Below, piece by piece: positions 16,793 to 24,912 of a DNA stretch of 64,000 nucleotides. Source of the DNA: CAWBUW01 sp963792075 (GTDB taxonomy: Bacteria; Chloroflexota; Anaerolineae; Anaerolineales; UBA4823); NCBI GenBank assembly GCA_963792075.1, contig CAWBUW010000012.1, positions 496,001 through 560,000 on the forward strand, read 5' to 3'. Made by a program: the position numbers and the translations under genes. Under the pieces are notes generated by a model. It was given only the letters and a program-made list of their open reading frames with translations, did no database searches and was not told the DNA's origin. Position 1 is the stretch's first letter. Each line of letters opens with the position of its first letter.

Positions 16793-17869
16793 ATGCCCAC
16801 TCCTCTGGCTGGACCCCTGCTCACCTGGTACCAACACGCCAAACGCCAGCTCCCCTGGCGCGGCAGTACGGACCCCTATGCCATTTGGGTCTCAGAAATC
16901 ATGCTCCAACAGACCCGGGTGGAAACGGTCATTCCTTATTTTCAACGCTGGATGGAACACTTCCCCCATGTGACCACACTGGCAGCCGCCTCCCAGCAAG
17001 AGGTGCTCAGCGTATGGGAAGGCCTGGGGTATTACAGCCGGGCGCGCAACCTGCACCAGGCTGCCCAGGTCGTCGTCGCGCAATATCACGGTGAGCTGCC
17101 CCAGGACGTCAAAGCCCTGCGCCAACTGCCCGGAGTGGGGCGTTACACGGCTGCTGCGATCGCATCCATCGCTTTTGGGAAAGATGAGCCCGCGTTGGAT
17201 GGCAACATCCGCCGGGTTTACGCCCGCCTGTTCAACCTGGATATCCCCGCCCGGTCTCATGAGGGTGAGAAGCACCTCTGGGCGCTGGCCGCCGAGCATC
17301 TACCCCCTGGCCTGGCAGGCGACTATAACCAGGCATTGATGGATTTGGGCGCCACGCTTTGTACGCCGTTGGCCCCCGCCTGCAGCCGCTGCCCTCTGGA
17401 AGATCAGTGCCAGGCGCGCGCTGCCGGCGTGCAGGAACAACGCCCGGTCAACCTGCCTAAACTTGCGCTGCCGCATTATACGGTCACCGCCGCAGTGATC
17501 GGGCGCGGCGACCTGGTGTTGATCGCTCGCCGTCCGGCCTCGGGTCTGCTCGGCGGGCTGTGGGAATTCCCTGGCGGCAAGCAAGATCCCGGCGAAAGCC
17601 TGCCAGAGTGCCTGGTTCGCGAGATCCACGAAGAACTGGATACCCAGGTGCAAGTCGGGGAACCCTATGGCATTTACCGTCACGCCTACACCCATTTTCG
17701 CGTGACGTTGCACGCCTTCTGCTGCACTTTAGATGGGCCGGAGCCGCGCCCGTTGCAAGCCAGTGAAATCCGTTGGGTCCCACCGGCAGCACTGGCCGGC
17801 TTCCCGATGGGTAAGATCGACCGCCAGATTGCATCCCGCCTGGCGGCAGAAATCCAATTAAAAATGTAA
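16793..17869 (+). CDS. mutY: A/G-specific adenine DNA glycosylase MutY
   Basis: About 358 residues. It removes adenine paired with 8-oxoguanine. The N-terminal helix-hairpin-helix glycosylase has EIMLQQTRVETVIPYF with the catalytic Glu, LPGVGRYTAAAIASIAF, and ALDGNIRRV with the catalytic Asp. The iron-sulfur loop is C-x6-C-x2-C-x5-C (CTPLAPACSRCPLEDQC). The C-terminal third is a Nudix-like 8-oxoG recognition domain with a nearly complete Nudix box (GGKQDPGESLPECLVREIHE), unlike many MutY proteins in which it has decayed. The start is either ATG 16793 or ATG 16760; the former fits family length. Confidence 0.95.
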   Translation: MPTPLAGPLLTWYQHAKRQLPWRGSTDPYAIWVSEIMLQQTRVETVIPYFQRWMEHFPHVTTLAAASQQEVLSVWEGLGYYSRARNLHQAAQVVVAQYHGELPQDVKALRQLPGVGRYTAAAIASIAFGKDEPALDGNIRRVYARLFNLDIPARSHEGEKHLWALAAEHLPPGLAGDYNQALMDLGATLCTPLAPACSRCPLEDQCQARAAGVQEQRPVNLPKLALPHYTVTAAVIGRGDLVLIARRPASGLLGGLWEFPGGKQDPGESLPECLVREIHEELDTQVQVGEPYGIYRHAYTHFRVTLHAFCCTLDGPEPRPLQASEIRWVPPAALAGFPMGKIDRQIASRLAAEIQLKM

Positions 17870-17921
17870 GGTGAGACATTACACTCTATGCGCTACGCCA
17901 ACTTTGTGGCAAAATGACCTG

Positions 17922-19034
17922 ATGCGTTTACTAATCAATTCTCACTTAGATTTAGCCTGGAATTCCAAGACTTACGACCGGGACTACAGCCTGACCACGG
18001 CGGAAATCCGCCAAAAGGAGGCTGGCAGTCAAATACCCCTGCTGAATGGGGATACGCTGCTCGGATGGGATGCTTTCCAGCGCGGCCAGGTAGCACTGGT
18101 TTTTGCTACCCTTTTTGCCGCTCCGGAACGGGCGCGTTCCCACCCCAGCGCCATGCGATCCAATTCCAACATGACTCAGTATTATGCCTCCGACGACCAG
18201 GCATACACGCTCTACCGCCAACAGGTGGATCATTACCTGCGCATGTTCGAGCAGCACCCAACAAAATTTCAACCCGTAGCTTCTCGAGCCCAGCTCAGCG
18301 CCTTGTTATCCCAATGGCAAGATGGGCACCAAACTCAGAGTCCCACGGGCATGGTGATGCTGATGGAAGGCGCTGAAGGGGTGCGCCAGATGGGCGAATT
18401 GGAAGAATGGTGGTCGCTGGGAGTGCGCATGATCGGCCCGGCGTGGATGGGCAACCGTTTCTGCGGCGGAACCGCGGAGCCTGGTCCGCTGACCGATGAT
18501 GGCATCCGCTTGCTCGATGCCATGGCCGATTTTGGCTTTAGCCTCGATCTCAGCCACATGGATTCTCGCGCCGCGCTGCAGGCGCTGGACCATTACACGG
18601 GTCCCCTGTTCGCCTCCCACGCCAATGCGCAAGCCCTGCTCAAAGGCGCCAACGGCAACCGCCACCTGCCCGATGAAGTGATCCGGGGAATCCTCGCGCG
18701 TGATGGCGTGATTGGCATCGTCCCGAACAACTCCTTTCTCCTGCCCGGTTGGAAGCGCAACCAGCCGCGCAACCTGGTCACGTTGCAGTATGTAGTCACT
18801 CAGATTGATTACATTTGCCAGCTTGCCGGGGATGCTCACCATGCCGGCCTGGGCACAGATTTCGATGGCGGGTTCGGCGTTCAGGATGTTCCCGAAGGAA
18901 TTGATACCATTGCCGATCTGCACGGACTGGCGCCATTGTTGGCCCGAAAAGGTTATTCCGAGAACGAGATCAACCTGATCTTGGGCGGCAACTGGCTTGC
19001 ATTCCTCGACCGCACGCTACCGGAGAGTGCATGA
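17922..19034 (+). CDS. Membrane dipeptidase family (M19) metallopeptidase
   Basis: About 370 residues. Renal-dipeptidase-like motifs: NSHLDLAWN at the N-terminus (metal ligands, usually DGHxD), FGFSLDLSHM, LFASHANAQAL, NRHLPDEVIRGI and GLGTDFDGGFG. These enzymes cleave dipeptides, often with D-residues, using a binuclear zinc site. The first motif lacks one ligand of the classical DxHxD (N in place of D), so activity is probable but not assured. The ATG at 17922 is chosen because the upstream in-frame part is not family-like. Confidence 0.82.
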   Translation: MRLLINSHLDLAWNSKTYDRDYSLTTAEIRQKEAGSQIPLLNGDTLLGWDAFQRGQVALVFATLFAAPERARSHPSAMRSNSNMTQYYASDDQAYTLYRQQVDHYLRMFEQHPTKFQPVASRAQLSALLSQWQDGHQTQSPTGMVMLMEGAEGVRQMGELEEWWSLGVRMIGPAWMGNRFCGGTAEPGPLTDDGIRLLDAMADFGFSLDLSHMDSRAALQALDHYTGPLFASHANAQALLKGANGNRHLPDEVIRGILARDGVIGIVPNNSFLLPGWKRNQPRNLVTLQYVVTQIDYICQLAGDAHHAGLGTDFDGGFGVQDVPEGIDTIADLHGLAPLLARKGYSENEINLILGGNWLAFLDRTLPESA

Positions 19035-19065
19035 CGAAGGATACCCCTGCCTCTCTTTAAAAAGG

Positions 19066-19473
19066 ATGCCCATCCGCCTTGGCAGCGGGGTTTGTTTGCT
19101 GGGTCTGCTTGTCTTTCTGATCGGCGCCAAACCGGAATGGTTTGGCCTGGACCGCAGTCCCGTGATCGGCTTTGTCCAGATTGTTGTATTCCTTGTCGGC
19201 CTGGGCTTTATTTGCATAGGCGGCTTTATCGCGCTGTCTGCTTTATGGAACGGCAGCCCCAAATCGATTGTATCCGATATCGGTTTGCGCCTGGTCAGCA
19301 CCGGTTTCGTAATTGCTCTGGCTTGCGGCATGGCAGACATTTTCGGTTTCGGCAGCCAGATCGCCCCAGCCATCCCGAACTTCGGGTTCTGGCAAATGAT
19401 CGGCGTGTTGATCGGGGAGGGCGTGATTGGGGCTGGCTTTCTGATGTTGATCCCATTCAGAGTCTCTAATTAA
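19066..19473 (+). CDS. Small four-helix membrane protein
   Basis: About 135 residues with four hydrophobic segments (VCLLGLLVFLIG, GFVQIVVFLVGLGFICIGGF, ALACGMADIFGF, MIGVLIGEGVIGAGFLMLI). No known family. It starts 31 bases after the dipeptidase and may be co-transcribed. An ATG at 18997 would give an unlikely basic N-terminus overlapping the dipeptidase. Confidence 0.6.
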   Translation: MPIRLGSGVCLLGLLVFLIGAKPEWFGLDRSPVIGFVQIVVFLVGLGFICIGGFIALSALWNGSPKSIVSDIGLRLVSTGFVIALACGMADIFGFGSQIAPAIPNFGFWQMIGVLIGEGVIGAGFLMLIPFRVSN

Positions 19474-19488
19474 AGCGGTAATTAGTTT

Positions 19489-20820
19489 TTATTGCAGGCC
19501 CATTGCCTGAAGCATTTCCTCGTTCGAGCGGAATTTAAAATCTTCCAGCCCCCGGCTGGTAATCTCCTGCTGTTCACAGGCTTCCAGTCGTTTCAACTCA
19601 ACCTGCGTGATCACCGGCTTGCGCAAAGCTCGCAAGCGCAGCGCCAATTCTGCCAGCACATCTGCCGGCAGTTTCTGCACATTTACCTCAGCCAGGTACT
19701 GCATCACCGCCTGTGCACCGCTTTCGCCATCCTTGCGGGCAATGCCAACCAATCCGCTGCTGGCCTCGCGCGACCAGCCGGCTACGAATACACCCTCGAT
19801 CGGCCGTTCTACCTGGGGATCAAAGGCTTCATAAGACAACCCGGATACCGGGTAGCGTGGATTTGGGTTTTTGACAAATTCGTTCCAGCGGACGGGCAGG
19901 CCGAAGTGATCGTCCACTCTGTCACCAATGCAGAATACCACTGTATCCACCGCGATCACCCGCTGAGTCCCCAGCCGTTTTGCCTGAGTCCCAGACTCTC
20001 CCGCCACCAGCGTCGTATCCTCCACTTCCAACCCACAGACACGGCCATTCGAGTCGCCCAGGATGCGCGTGGGAGAGGCCAGGAAATCAAAATAGAAACG
20101 GGTCTGCGAGACCGGCTCAAGCGCTTTGGGCAGACCAGCCAGGATGTTGTCTCGCGCCGCGGCGACATCCTGCCCCACTGCCTGCATCACCGGGCGGCAG
20201 CGTTCCAGTTCAGCTTCCAACGTCGCAACATCCAGGTTACGGGCTATATGCTCCATTTCCTTCTTGGTAAACTTGACCTCCACAGGCCCGCGGCGAGCTA
20301 CCGCGACCACCTCGTCTACTTTCAGATCCCGGACCAACCAATGGGCGATATCCATCATCACGTTGCCTACACCGACCAAGGCTACACGTTTGCCAACCGA
20401 GTACTCTTGCAGGCTGAATGGGGGCAGCTTGTTATAATGATAAACAAGATCTTTGGCGTGATAAACGCCCTGAAAATTTTCACCTGGCAGCCCTAACCAT
20501 TTGGTGCCCTGTGCGCCCGCCGTCACGAGAAGGGCGTGAAAGCCCATATCCTGCAGGTCAGTCAGGGTCAAGTCGCCCTGCTCTCCTATCGTCACGTTCC
20601 CCCGGTACAGCACCTGAGGCAGGTCCAGGATCTGGTGAAACTGCCGGCGCAGGCCTTCTTTCATCTTGTACTTGTCATGATAGATGCCATATTCGGCCAG
20701 GCCCCCCGGTTTGATATCTCGGTTGAACAACACGACCTGCGCGCCTTCATGGGCCAGCAAACGCGCGGCAAAAATCCCGGCCGGACCCGCCCCAATGACA
20801 GCGACGAGATATTTTTCCAT
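19489..20820 (-). CDS. FAD/NAD(P)-dependent oxidoreductase, glutamate-synthase-beta / ferredoxin-NADP reductase type
   Basis: 443 residues. The FAD motif is VIGAGPAGIFAA at residues 8-19, followed by GGLAEYGI and the NAD(P) motif VGVGNVMMDIAHWL near residue 150. The C-terminal FVAGWSREASSGLVGIARKDG is the hallmark of adrenodoxin-reductase-like and GltD-like proteins. It probably moves electrons between NADPH and ferredoxin. No [4Fe-4S] N-terminal domain is present, unlike GltD. Monocistronic; a palindromic repeat lies just upstream. Confidence 0.85.
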   Translation of the reverse strand: MEKYLVAVIGAGPAGIFAARLLAHEGAQVVLFNRDIKPGGLAEYGIYHDKYKMKEGLRRQFHQILDLPQVLYRGNVTIGEQGDLTLTDLQDMGFHALLVTAGAQGTKWLGLPGENFQGVYHAKDLVYHYNKLPPFSLQEYSVGKRVALVGVGNVMMDIAHWLVRDLKVDEVVAVARRGPVEVKFTKKEMEHIARNLDVATLEAELERCRPVMQAVGQDVAAARDNILAGLPKALEPVSQTRFYFDFLASPTRILGDSNGRVCGLEVEDTTLVAGESGTQAKRLGTQRVIAVDTVVFCIGDRVDDHFGLPVRWNEFVKNPNPRYPVSGLSYEAFDPQVERPIEGVFVAGWSREASSGLVGIARKDGESGAQAVMQYLAEVNVQKLPADVLAELALRLRALRKPVITQVELKRLEACEQQEITSRGLEDFKFRSNEEMLQAMGLQ

Positions 20821-20934
20821 GTTCAGGCTATCTCCTTTTTCAAGTAGGCTTCTTTGATTATAGGTACAGTATATTCGTTAGCATCTATTTACACAAGCCG
20901 TGCCTCCTGGACCTTCTTGAAGTAAGGCGTGGGA

Positions 20935-21049
20935 GGCTGTCCAAAAAGACGAAAACAAGGAGAAAATATACGTATCTGTGGGGGTGGTGCTTCGCACCAC
21001 CCCCACAGATACGTATAAATTTTCTTCCTTTGTTTCTTTTTGGACAGCC
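20935..21049. repeat. 115-bp palindromic repeat, family A copy 1
   Basis: The element begins GGCTGTCCAAAAAG and ends with the complement CTTTTTGGACAGCC; the centre is a perfect stem around TTC (CTGTGGGGGTGGTGC / GCACCACCCCCACAG). AT-rich arms between ends and centre also pair but imperfectly. A second copy with the same core and right end is at 55916-56015. It carries no gene. Confidence 0.75.
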
Positions 21050-21144
21050 CGCCAACTTCCACTTGAGACTTTCCATCTCCGCCTGTCTGTGCTATATTCA
21101 TGTTATTCAAAGCCACAGGCTGCTTTTGAAAGAGGAAACAAGTG

Positions 21145-21837
21145 ATGATCCCAACACCTGCCCCGAACCCCACTGCCTCTGCATCGCCAGAGGAACGTCT
21201 GCCCAGAATCGTTTGGCAAGGCAAAATCATGCCTGCATTCTGGACAATCGCCAGTATTCTCTCGCTCACAGTTAATCTTATCCTGATCATCGTATTGATC
21301 ATCCTTGGTCGCCTGTTATTCGATATCAAATCGCTGGTAAACGACGGCCTGCTGGGTGGGTTGTACAATAATTTCGTCCTGATGGACCAGGCACATATCA
21401 CAACCACCATCCTGGTTGAAGATACAATCACGGTTCAAGATACGATCCCGGTAGTCTTCGACCTGCCCCTCAATCAGGAGACTACAGTGACCCTTACAGA
21501 AGATGTGCCCGTGCCCAACACCCTTGTTTACCTGAACGGCACCGGTGTGCCAACCACGGTGGTCTTGCCGGCTGGTACGCCGTTGGCTATCCAATTAGAC
21601 CTGGTTGTACCCGTTAACCAGACCATTCCGGTGGTGTTGAACGTACCCGTTAAGCTTACAGTACCCGTGGATATTCCCCTGGAAGAAACCCAGCTACACC
21701 AGCCCTTCACCGGGCTGCAAGGCGTGATTGCTCCGTATCACACCCTGTTGAACGGCCTACCCAATTCCTGGGAAGAAACGCCTGCCTGCGGTAAATTGAC
21801 CTTACCCATTTGCCGCTGGTTATTCGATCTAAAATAG
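21145..21837 (+). CDS. Single-pass membrane protein with beta-rich outside domain
   Basis: 230 residues. A Pro-rich cytoplasmic head (about 30 residues) is followed by one membrane helix (SLTVNLILIIVLIILGRLL, about 40-58). The outside part is built of short hydrophobic strands separated by Pro/Thr: VPVPNTLVYLNGTGVPTT, LDLVVPVNQTIPVVLNV, PVKLTVPVDIPL. This periodic V-P-V pattern suggests a small beta solenoid or sandwich. I do not recognise the family. The ATG at 21145 has GAGGAA ahead of it; GTG 21142 is an alternative. Confidence 0.6.
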   Translation: MIPTPAPNPTASASPEERLPRIVWQGKIMPAFWTIASILSLTVNLILIIVLIILGRLLFDIKSLVNDGLLGGLYNNFVLMDQAHITTTILVEDTITVQDTIPVVFDLPLNQETTVTLTEDVPVPNTLVYLNGTGVPTTVVLPAGTPLAIQLDLVVPVNQTIPVVLNVPVKLTVPVDIPLEETQLHQPFTGLQGVIAPYHTLLNGLPNSWEETPACGKLTLPICRWLFDLK

Positions 21838-21848
21838 AAGATTATTTA

Positions 21849-21885
21849 GGAGGTGTGTGGCGGCGTAGCCGCCACACACACCTCC
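21849..21885. terminator. Hairpin with GTA loop
   Basis: GGAGGTGTGTGGCGGC pairs with GCCGCCACACACACCTCC (two-base bulge) around GTA. It separates the membrane protein gene from the M16 peptidase pair. Confidence 0.6.
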
Positions 21886-21914
21886 CAACAAATAGATACT
21901 TAGAGGAGCCTGTT

Positions 21915-23231
21915 TTGGGAGACGCCATCGAACGTCGTATACTGGATAATGGATTATTGGTATTGTTGAGAGAAATCCATACCGCCCCGATTATCAGCCA
22001 GTGGGTATGGTACCGGGTTGGATCACGGAACGAAATACCGGGGATTACCGGCATTTCACATTGGACAGAACATATGCAGTTTAAAGGCAGCTCCCGCTTC
22101 CAGAGCGGCATGCTCGATCGCCAGATTGCCCGCGAAGGTGGTTCCTGGAATGCTTTCACGTACCTGGATTGGACCACCTACTTTGAAACCATGCCCGCCG
22201 AAAAGATTGACCTGGCCTTGGATCTCGAGGCCGACCGCATGCAGGGCAGCCTGTTCTCCGAACAGGACGTAGCTTCAGAACGCACGGTGATCATCTCTGA
22301 ACGCCAGGGGAGCGAAAACGAGCCGCTCTTCCGGTTGGGAGAAGAAATGCAGGCTGCCGCCTTCCGGGTGCATTCTTACCATCATGACATCGTCGGGGAT
22401 ATGGCCGACCTGCAGTCCATCCAACGAGAGCAGCTCTACCGGCACTACCGCACTTATTATGTTCCCAACAATGCTGTCCTGGCTGTAGCCGGCGACTTCG
22501 AGACCGAAGCCATGTTCCAGCGCATCCGGGAATTGTATGCCATTCTCCCGGCCGGCGCTGCGCCCGCCCAATCCACCCGGCCTGAGCCGCCGCAAGCTGG
22601 CGAACGATCCATAACCGTGGAAGGACCGGGTGAGACCACTTACCTCCAGGCCTCCTACCACGCCCCAGAAGCCACACATCCTGATTTCTGGCCTTTCATG
22701 GTATTGGACAGCCTGCTCAGCGGCCCTAGCAGTTTGAACATGTTCGGGGGGGGCATCTCCAACAAAACTTCCCGGCTGTACCGTGCGCTGGTCGAAGGTG
22801 AGCTGGTCGTCAGCGTAAACGGTGGGCTGGGCGCTACCATTGACCCCTTCCTGTACACGATCAACATGACCTTGCGCCCCGACCGCACCCCCACCGCGGC
22901 CATCCAGGTGATGGAGCAGGAAATTGACCGATTGCAGCAGTCCGCGCCCAGCCCCGAAGAACTCCAACGTGCCCTGAAGCAGGCGCGGGCCTTATTCGCT
23001 TATGGCAGTGAAAGCATCAGCAACCAGGCCTTCTGGTTAGGCTTTTCCGAAATGATCGATACCTATGCCTGGTTTACGCATTACCTTGAGCAAGTGGAAA
23101 GTGTAACCCCGGCAGATGTGCAGCGAGTGGCCCAGAAATACCTGCGTTTACAGCAGCGCACCCTGGGCATTTACCAGCCCAATGGTGAACAGGCGACGTC
23201 TGAAGAAGAAGGTCCAGAAGATGAAGCATAA
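21915..23231 (+). CDS. M16 zinc peptidase (catalytic subunit)
   Basis: 438 residues. The inverted zinc motif HWTEH is near residue 61, with the third ligand in DLALDLEADRM about 75 residues later. Later R/Y motifs of M16B peptidases are in the C-terminal half (NKTSRLYRALVEGELV). It probably degrades or processes peptides as a heterodimer with the next gene. The start is TTG at 21915 with GAGGAG six bases ahead; a longer frame from upstream would run through the hairpin and is unlikely. Confidence 0.85.
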   Translation: MGDAIERRILDNGLLVLLREIHTAPIISQWVWYRVGSRNEIPGITGISHWTEHMQFKGSSRFQSGMLDRQIAREGGSWNAFTYLDWTTYFETMPAEKIDLALDLEADRMQGSLFSEQDVASERTVIISERQGSENEPLFRLGEEMQAAAFRVHSYHHDIVGDMADLQSIQREQLYRHYRTYYVPNNAVLAVAGDFETEAMFQRIRELYAILPAGAAPAQSTRPEPPQAGERSITVEGPGETTYLQASYHAPEATHPDFWPFMVLDSLLSGPSSLNMFGGGISNKTSRLYRALVEGELVVSVNGGLGATIDPFLYTINMTLRPDRTPTAAIQVMEQEIDRLQQSAPSPEELQRALKQARALFAYGSESISNQAFWLGFSEMIDTYAWFTHYLEQVESVTPADVQRVAQKYLRLQQRTLGIYQPNGEQATSEEEGPEDEA

Positions 23232-24510
23232 TGCGCATCAGCACGCTCTGCCAGGGCCAGACACGATCACACGCGTCGTATTAGAGAATGGGATCGTAGT
23301 ATTGGCGCGCCCGAACTTCAGCAGCCCTTCGGTTGTGCTGAGTGGTTACCTGGCGGCAGGCAATCTTTTCGAACCGGATGAAAAACTTGGCCTGGCCGGT
23401 TTTACCGCCTCGATGCTCATGCGCGGCACGGCCTTACGCAGCTTTCAGCAAATCTATGATGCCCTGGAAAGCGTGGGGGCGGGCCTTGGCTTTAGCGGTT
23501 CGACCCATACGACATCCTTCAGTGGGCGCTCCCTGGTAGAGGACCTTGACCTGCTCCTGGAACTGACCAACCAATCCCTGCGGCAACCGTCCTTCCCCGG
23601 CGAATATATCGAGCGCTTGCGCGCCCAACTGCTGACCGGCCTGGCAATCCGCGCCCAGGATACCGGTGAGATGGCCTCCCTGGCTTTTGATCAGATCGTT
23701 TATGCCGGGCATCCCTACAGCCGTCCGGAAGATGGCTACATCGAGACTATCCAGGCCATCCAGCGCGAAGATTTAGTTGACTTCCACCAGCGCTTTTACG
23801 GTCCTCGCGGGTTGGTGATCACCATCGTCGGCGGCGTGGAACCCAATTTGGCCATCGAGAAAGTCGCCCGTATCCTGGGGGATTGGACGAACCCAGGGCA
23901 GCCGGACCTACCTGCCTTGCCTAGCGTGCACCCGATGGTGGCACAGGTACGAAAGCAGGTCAACATCCCTGGGAAAAGTCAGGCAGACCTGATCCTGGGA
24001 AATGTTGGGCCAGAGCGTCGTTCGGCGGATTATATGCCCGCTGTCCTGGGCAACAGCGTCCTCGGCCAGTTCGGTATGTATGGCCGGATTGGGGAGAGCG
24101 TGCGCGAACAGTCCGGCCTGGCCTACTATGCTTACAGCTCGATGAGCGGTGGGATAGGACCTGGCCCCTGGTACGCCGCGGCGGGAGTGGACCCGGCAAA
24201 TATCGAAAAGACGATCGACCTGATCCTGGCAGAAATCAAACGTTTCATTCAGGAGCCGGTAACCGAAAATGAGTTAGAAGATAGCAAAGCTCAGTTCATT
24301 GGCCGCCTGCCGATCAGCCTGGAATCAAATGGCGGCGTTGCTGGCGCGCTGCTTAACCTGGAGCGCTTTGAATTAGGGCTGGACTATTACCAGCGCTACC
24401 CGGGCCTGGTACGTTCGGTAACGACACACCAGGTGATGGAAACCGCCCTTCGCTATCTAGATCCAGAGCGGATGGCGATTGTCGCTGCCGGTTCAGATCT
24501 GCCAGAATAA
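23221..24510 (+). CDS. M16 peptidase-like protein (non-catalytic partner)
   Basis: 429 residues, homologous to M16 peptidases (VVLENGIVVLARPNFSSPSV, then LGLAGFTASMLMRGT where HxxEH would be). The zinc ligands are gone, while the R/Y region (SVREQSGLAYYAYSSM) remains, so this is the companion subunit of a two-chain M16 enzyme as in mitochondrial processing peptidase. Its ATG at 23221 lies inside the end of the catalytic gene (11-base overlap), showing translational coupling. Confidence 0.85.
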   Translation: MKHNAHQHALPGPDTITRVVLENGIVVLARPNFSSPSVVLSGYLAAGNLFEPDEKLGLAGFTASMLMRGTALRSFQQIYDALESVGAGLGFSGSTHTTSFSGRSLVEDLDLLLELTNQSLRQPSFPGEYIERLRAQLLTGLAIRAQDTGEMASLAFDQIVYAGHPYSRPEDGYIETIQAIQREDLVDFHQRFYGPRGLVITIVGGVEPNLAIEKVARILGDWTNPGQPDLPALPSVHPMVAQVRKQVNIPGKSQADLILGNVGPERRSADYMPAVLGNSVLGQFGMYGRIGESVREQSGLAYYAYSSMSGGIGPGPWYAAAGVDPANIEKTIDLILAEIKRFIQEPVTENELEDSKAQFIGRLPISLESNGGVAGALLNLERFELGLDYYQRYPGLVRSVTTHQVMETALRYLDPERMAIVAAGSDLPE

Positions 24511-24529
24511 ATCTTTCCGAGTAGAAGAT

Positions 24530-24907
24530 ATGCTACTACGCAGCGGTGTGGATTTGATCGAAGTCGAGCGGGTGCAAGAAGCCATCCACCGGCATGGAGA
24601 ACGCTTCCTAAACCGCATCTTCACAGCCCAAGAATTGGTCCAGGTAGGCAGCAGTCCTCCTTCACTGGCAGCTCGTTTTGCAGCGAAAGAGGCGGTCTCC
24701 AAAGCATTAGGCTGTGGCATCGGCGAGGTGGCCTTCCAGGAAATTGAAATCCTACGCGGAAGCTTGGGCGAACCACGGCTGCAACTCTACGGCGCAGCCC
24801 AGCAGATGGCCGGACAGCTCGGGCTGCAAACCTGGTCGCTTAGCCTGAGCCATACGCGCGAACATGCTATCGCCTTCGTCGTAGCAGTTGGCGAGGCACA
24901 GGACTAG
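24530..24907 (+). CDS. acpS: Holo-[acyl-carrier-protein] synthase AcpS
   Basis: 125 residues, the usual length. Motifs GVDLIEVERVQEAI at the N-terminus and RFAAKEAVSKALGCG in the middle carry the Mg-binding Asp and Glu; SLSHTREHAIAFV is the last conserved block. It transfers phosphopantetheine from CoA to the acyl carrier protein in the cytoplasm. It begins 20 bases after the M16 partner gene. Confidence 0.93.
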   Translation: MLLRSGVDLIEVERVQEAIHRHGERFLNRIFTAQELVQVGSSPPSLAARFAAKEAVSKALGCGIGEVAFQEIEILRGSLGEPRLQLYGAAQQMAGQLGLQTWSLSLSHTREHAIAFVVAVGEAQD

Positions 24908-24912
24908 ATTTT

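Noticed and set aside
20889..21431. 180-codon minus frame through repeat family A and antisense to the 21145 gene
   Set aside because: It depends on the palindrome and reads antisense to a better-supported gene; a similar peptide in copy 2 arises from the repeat itself.
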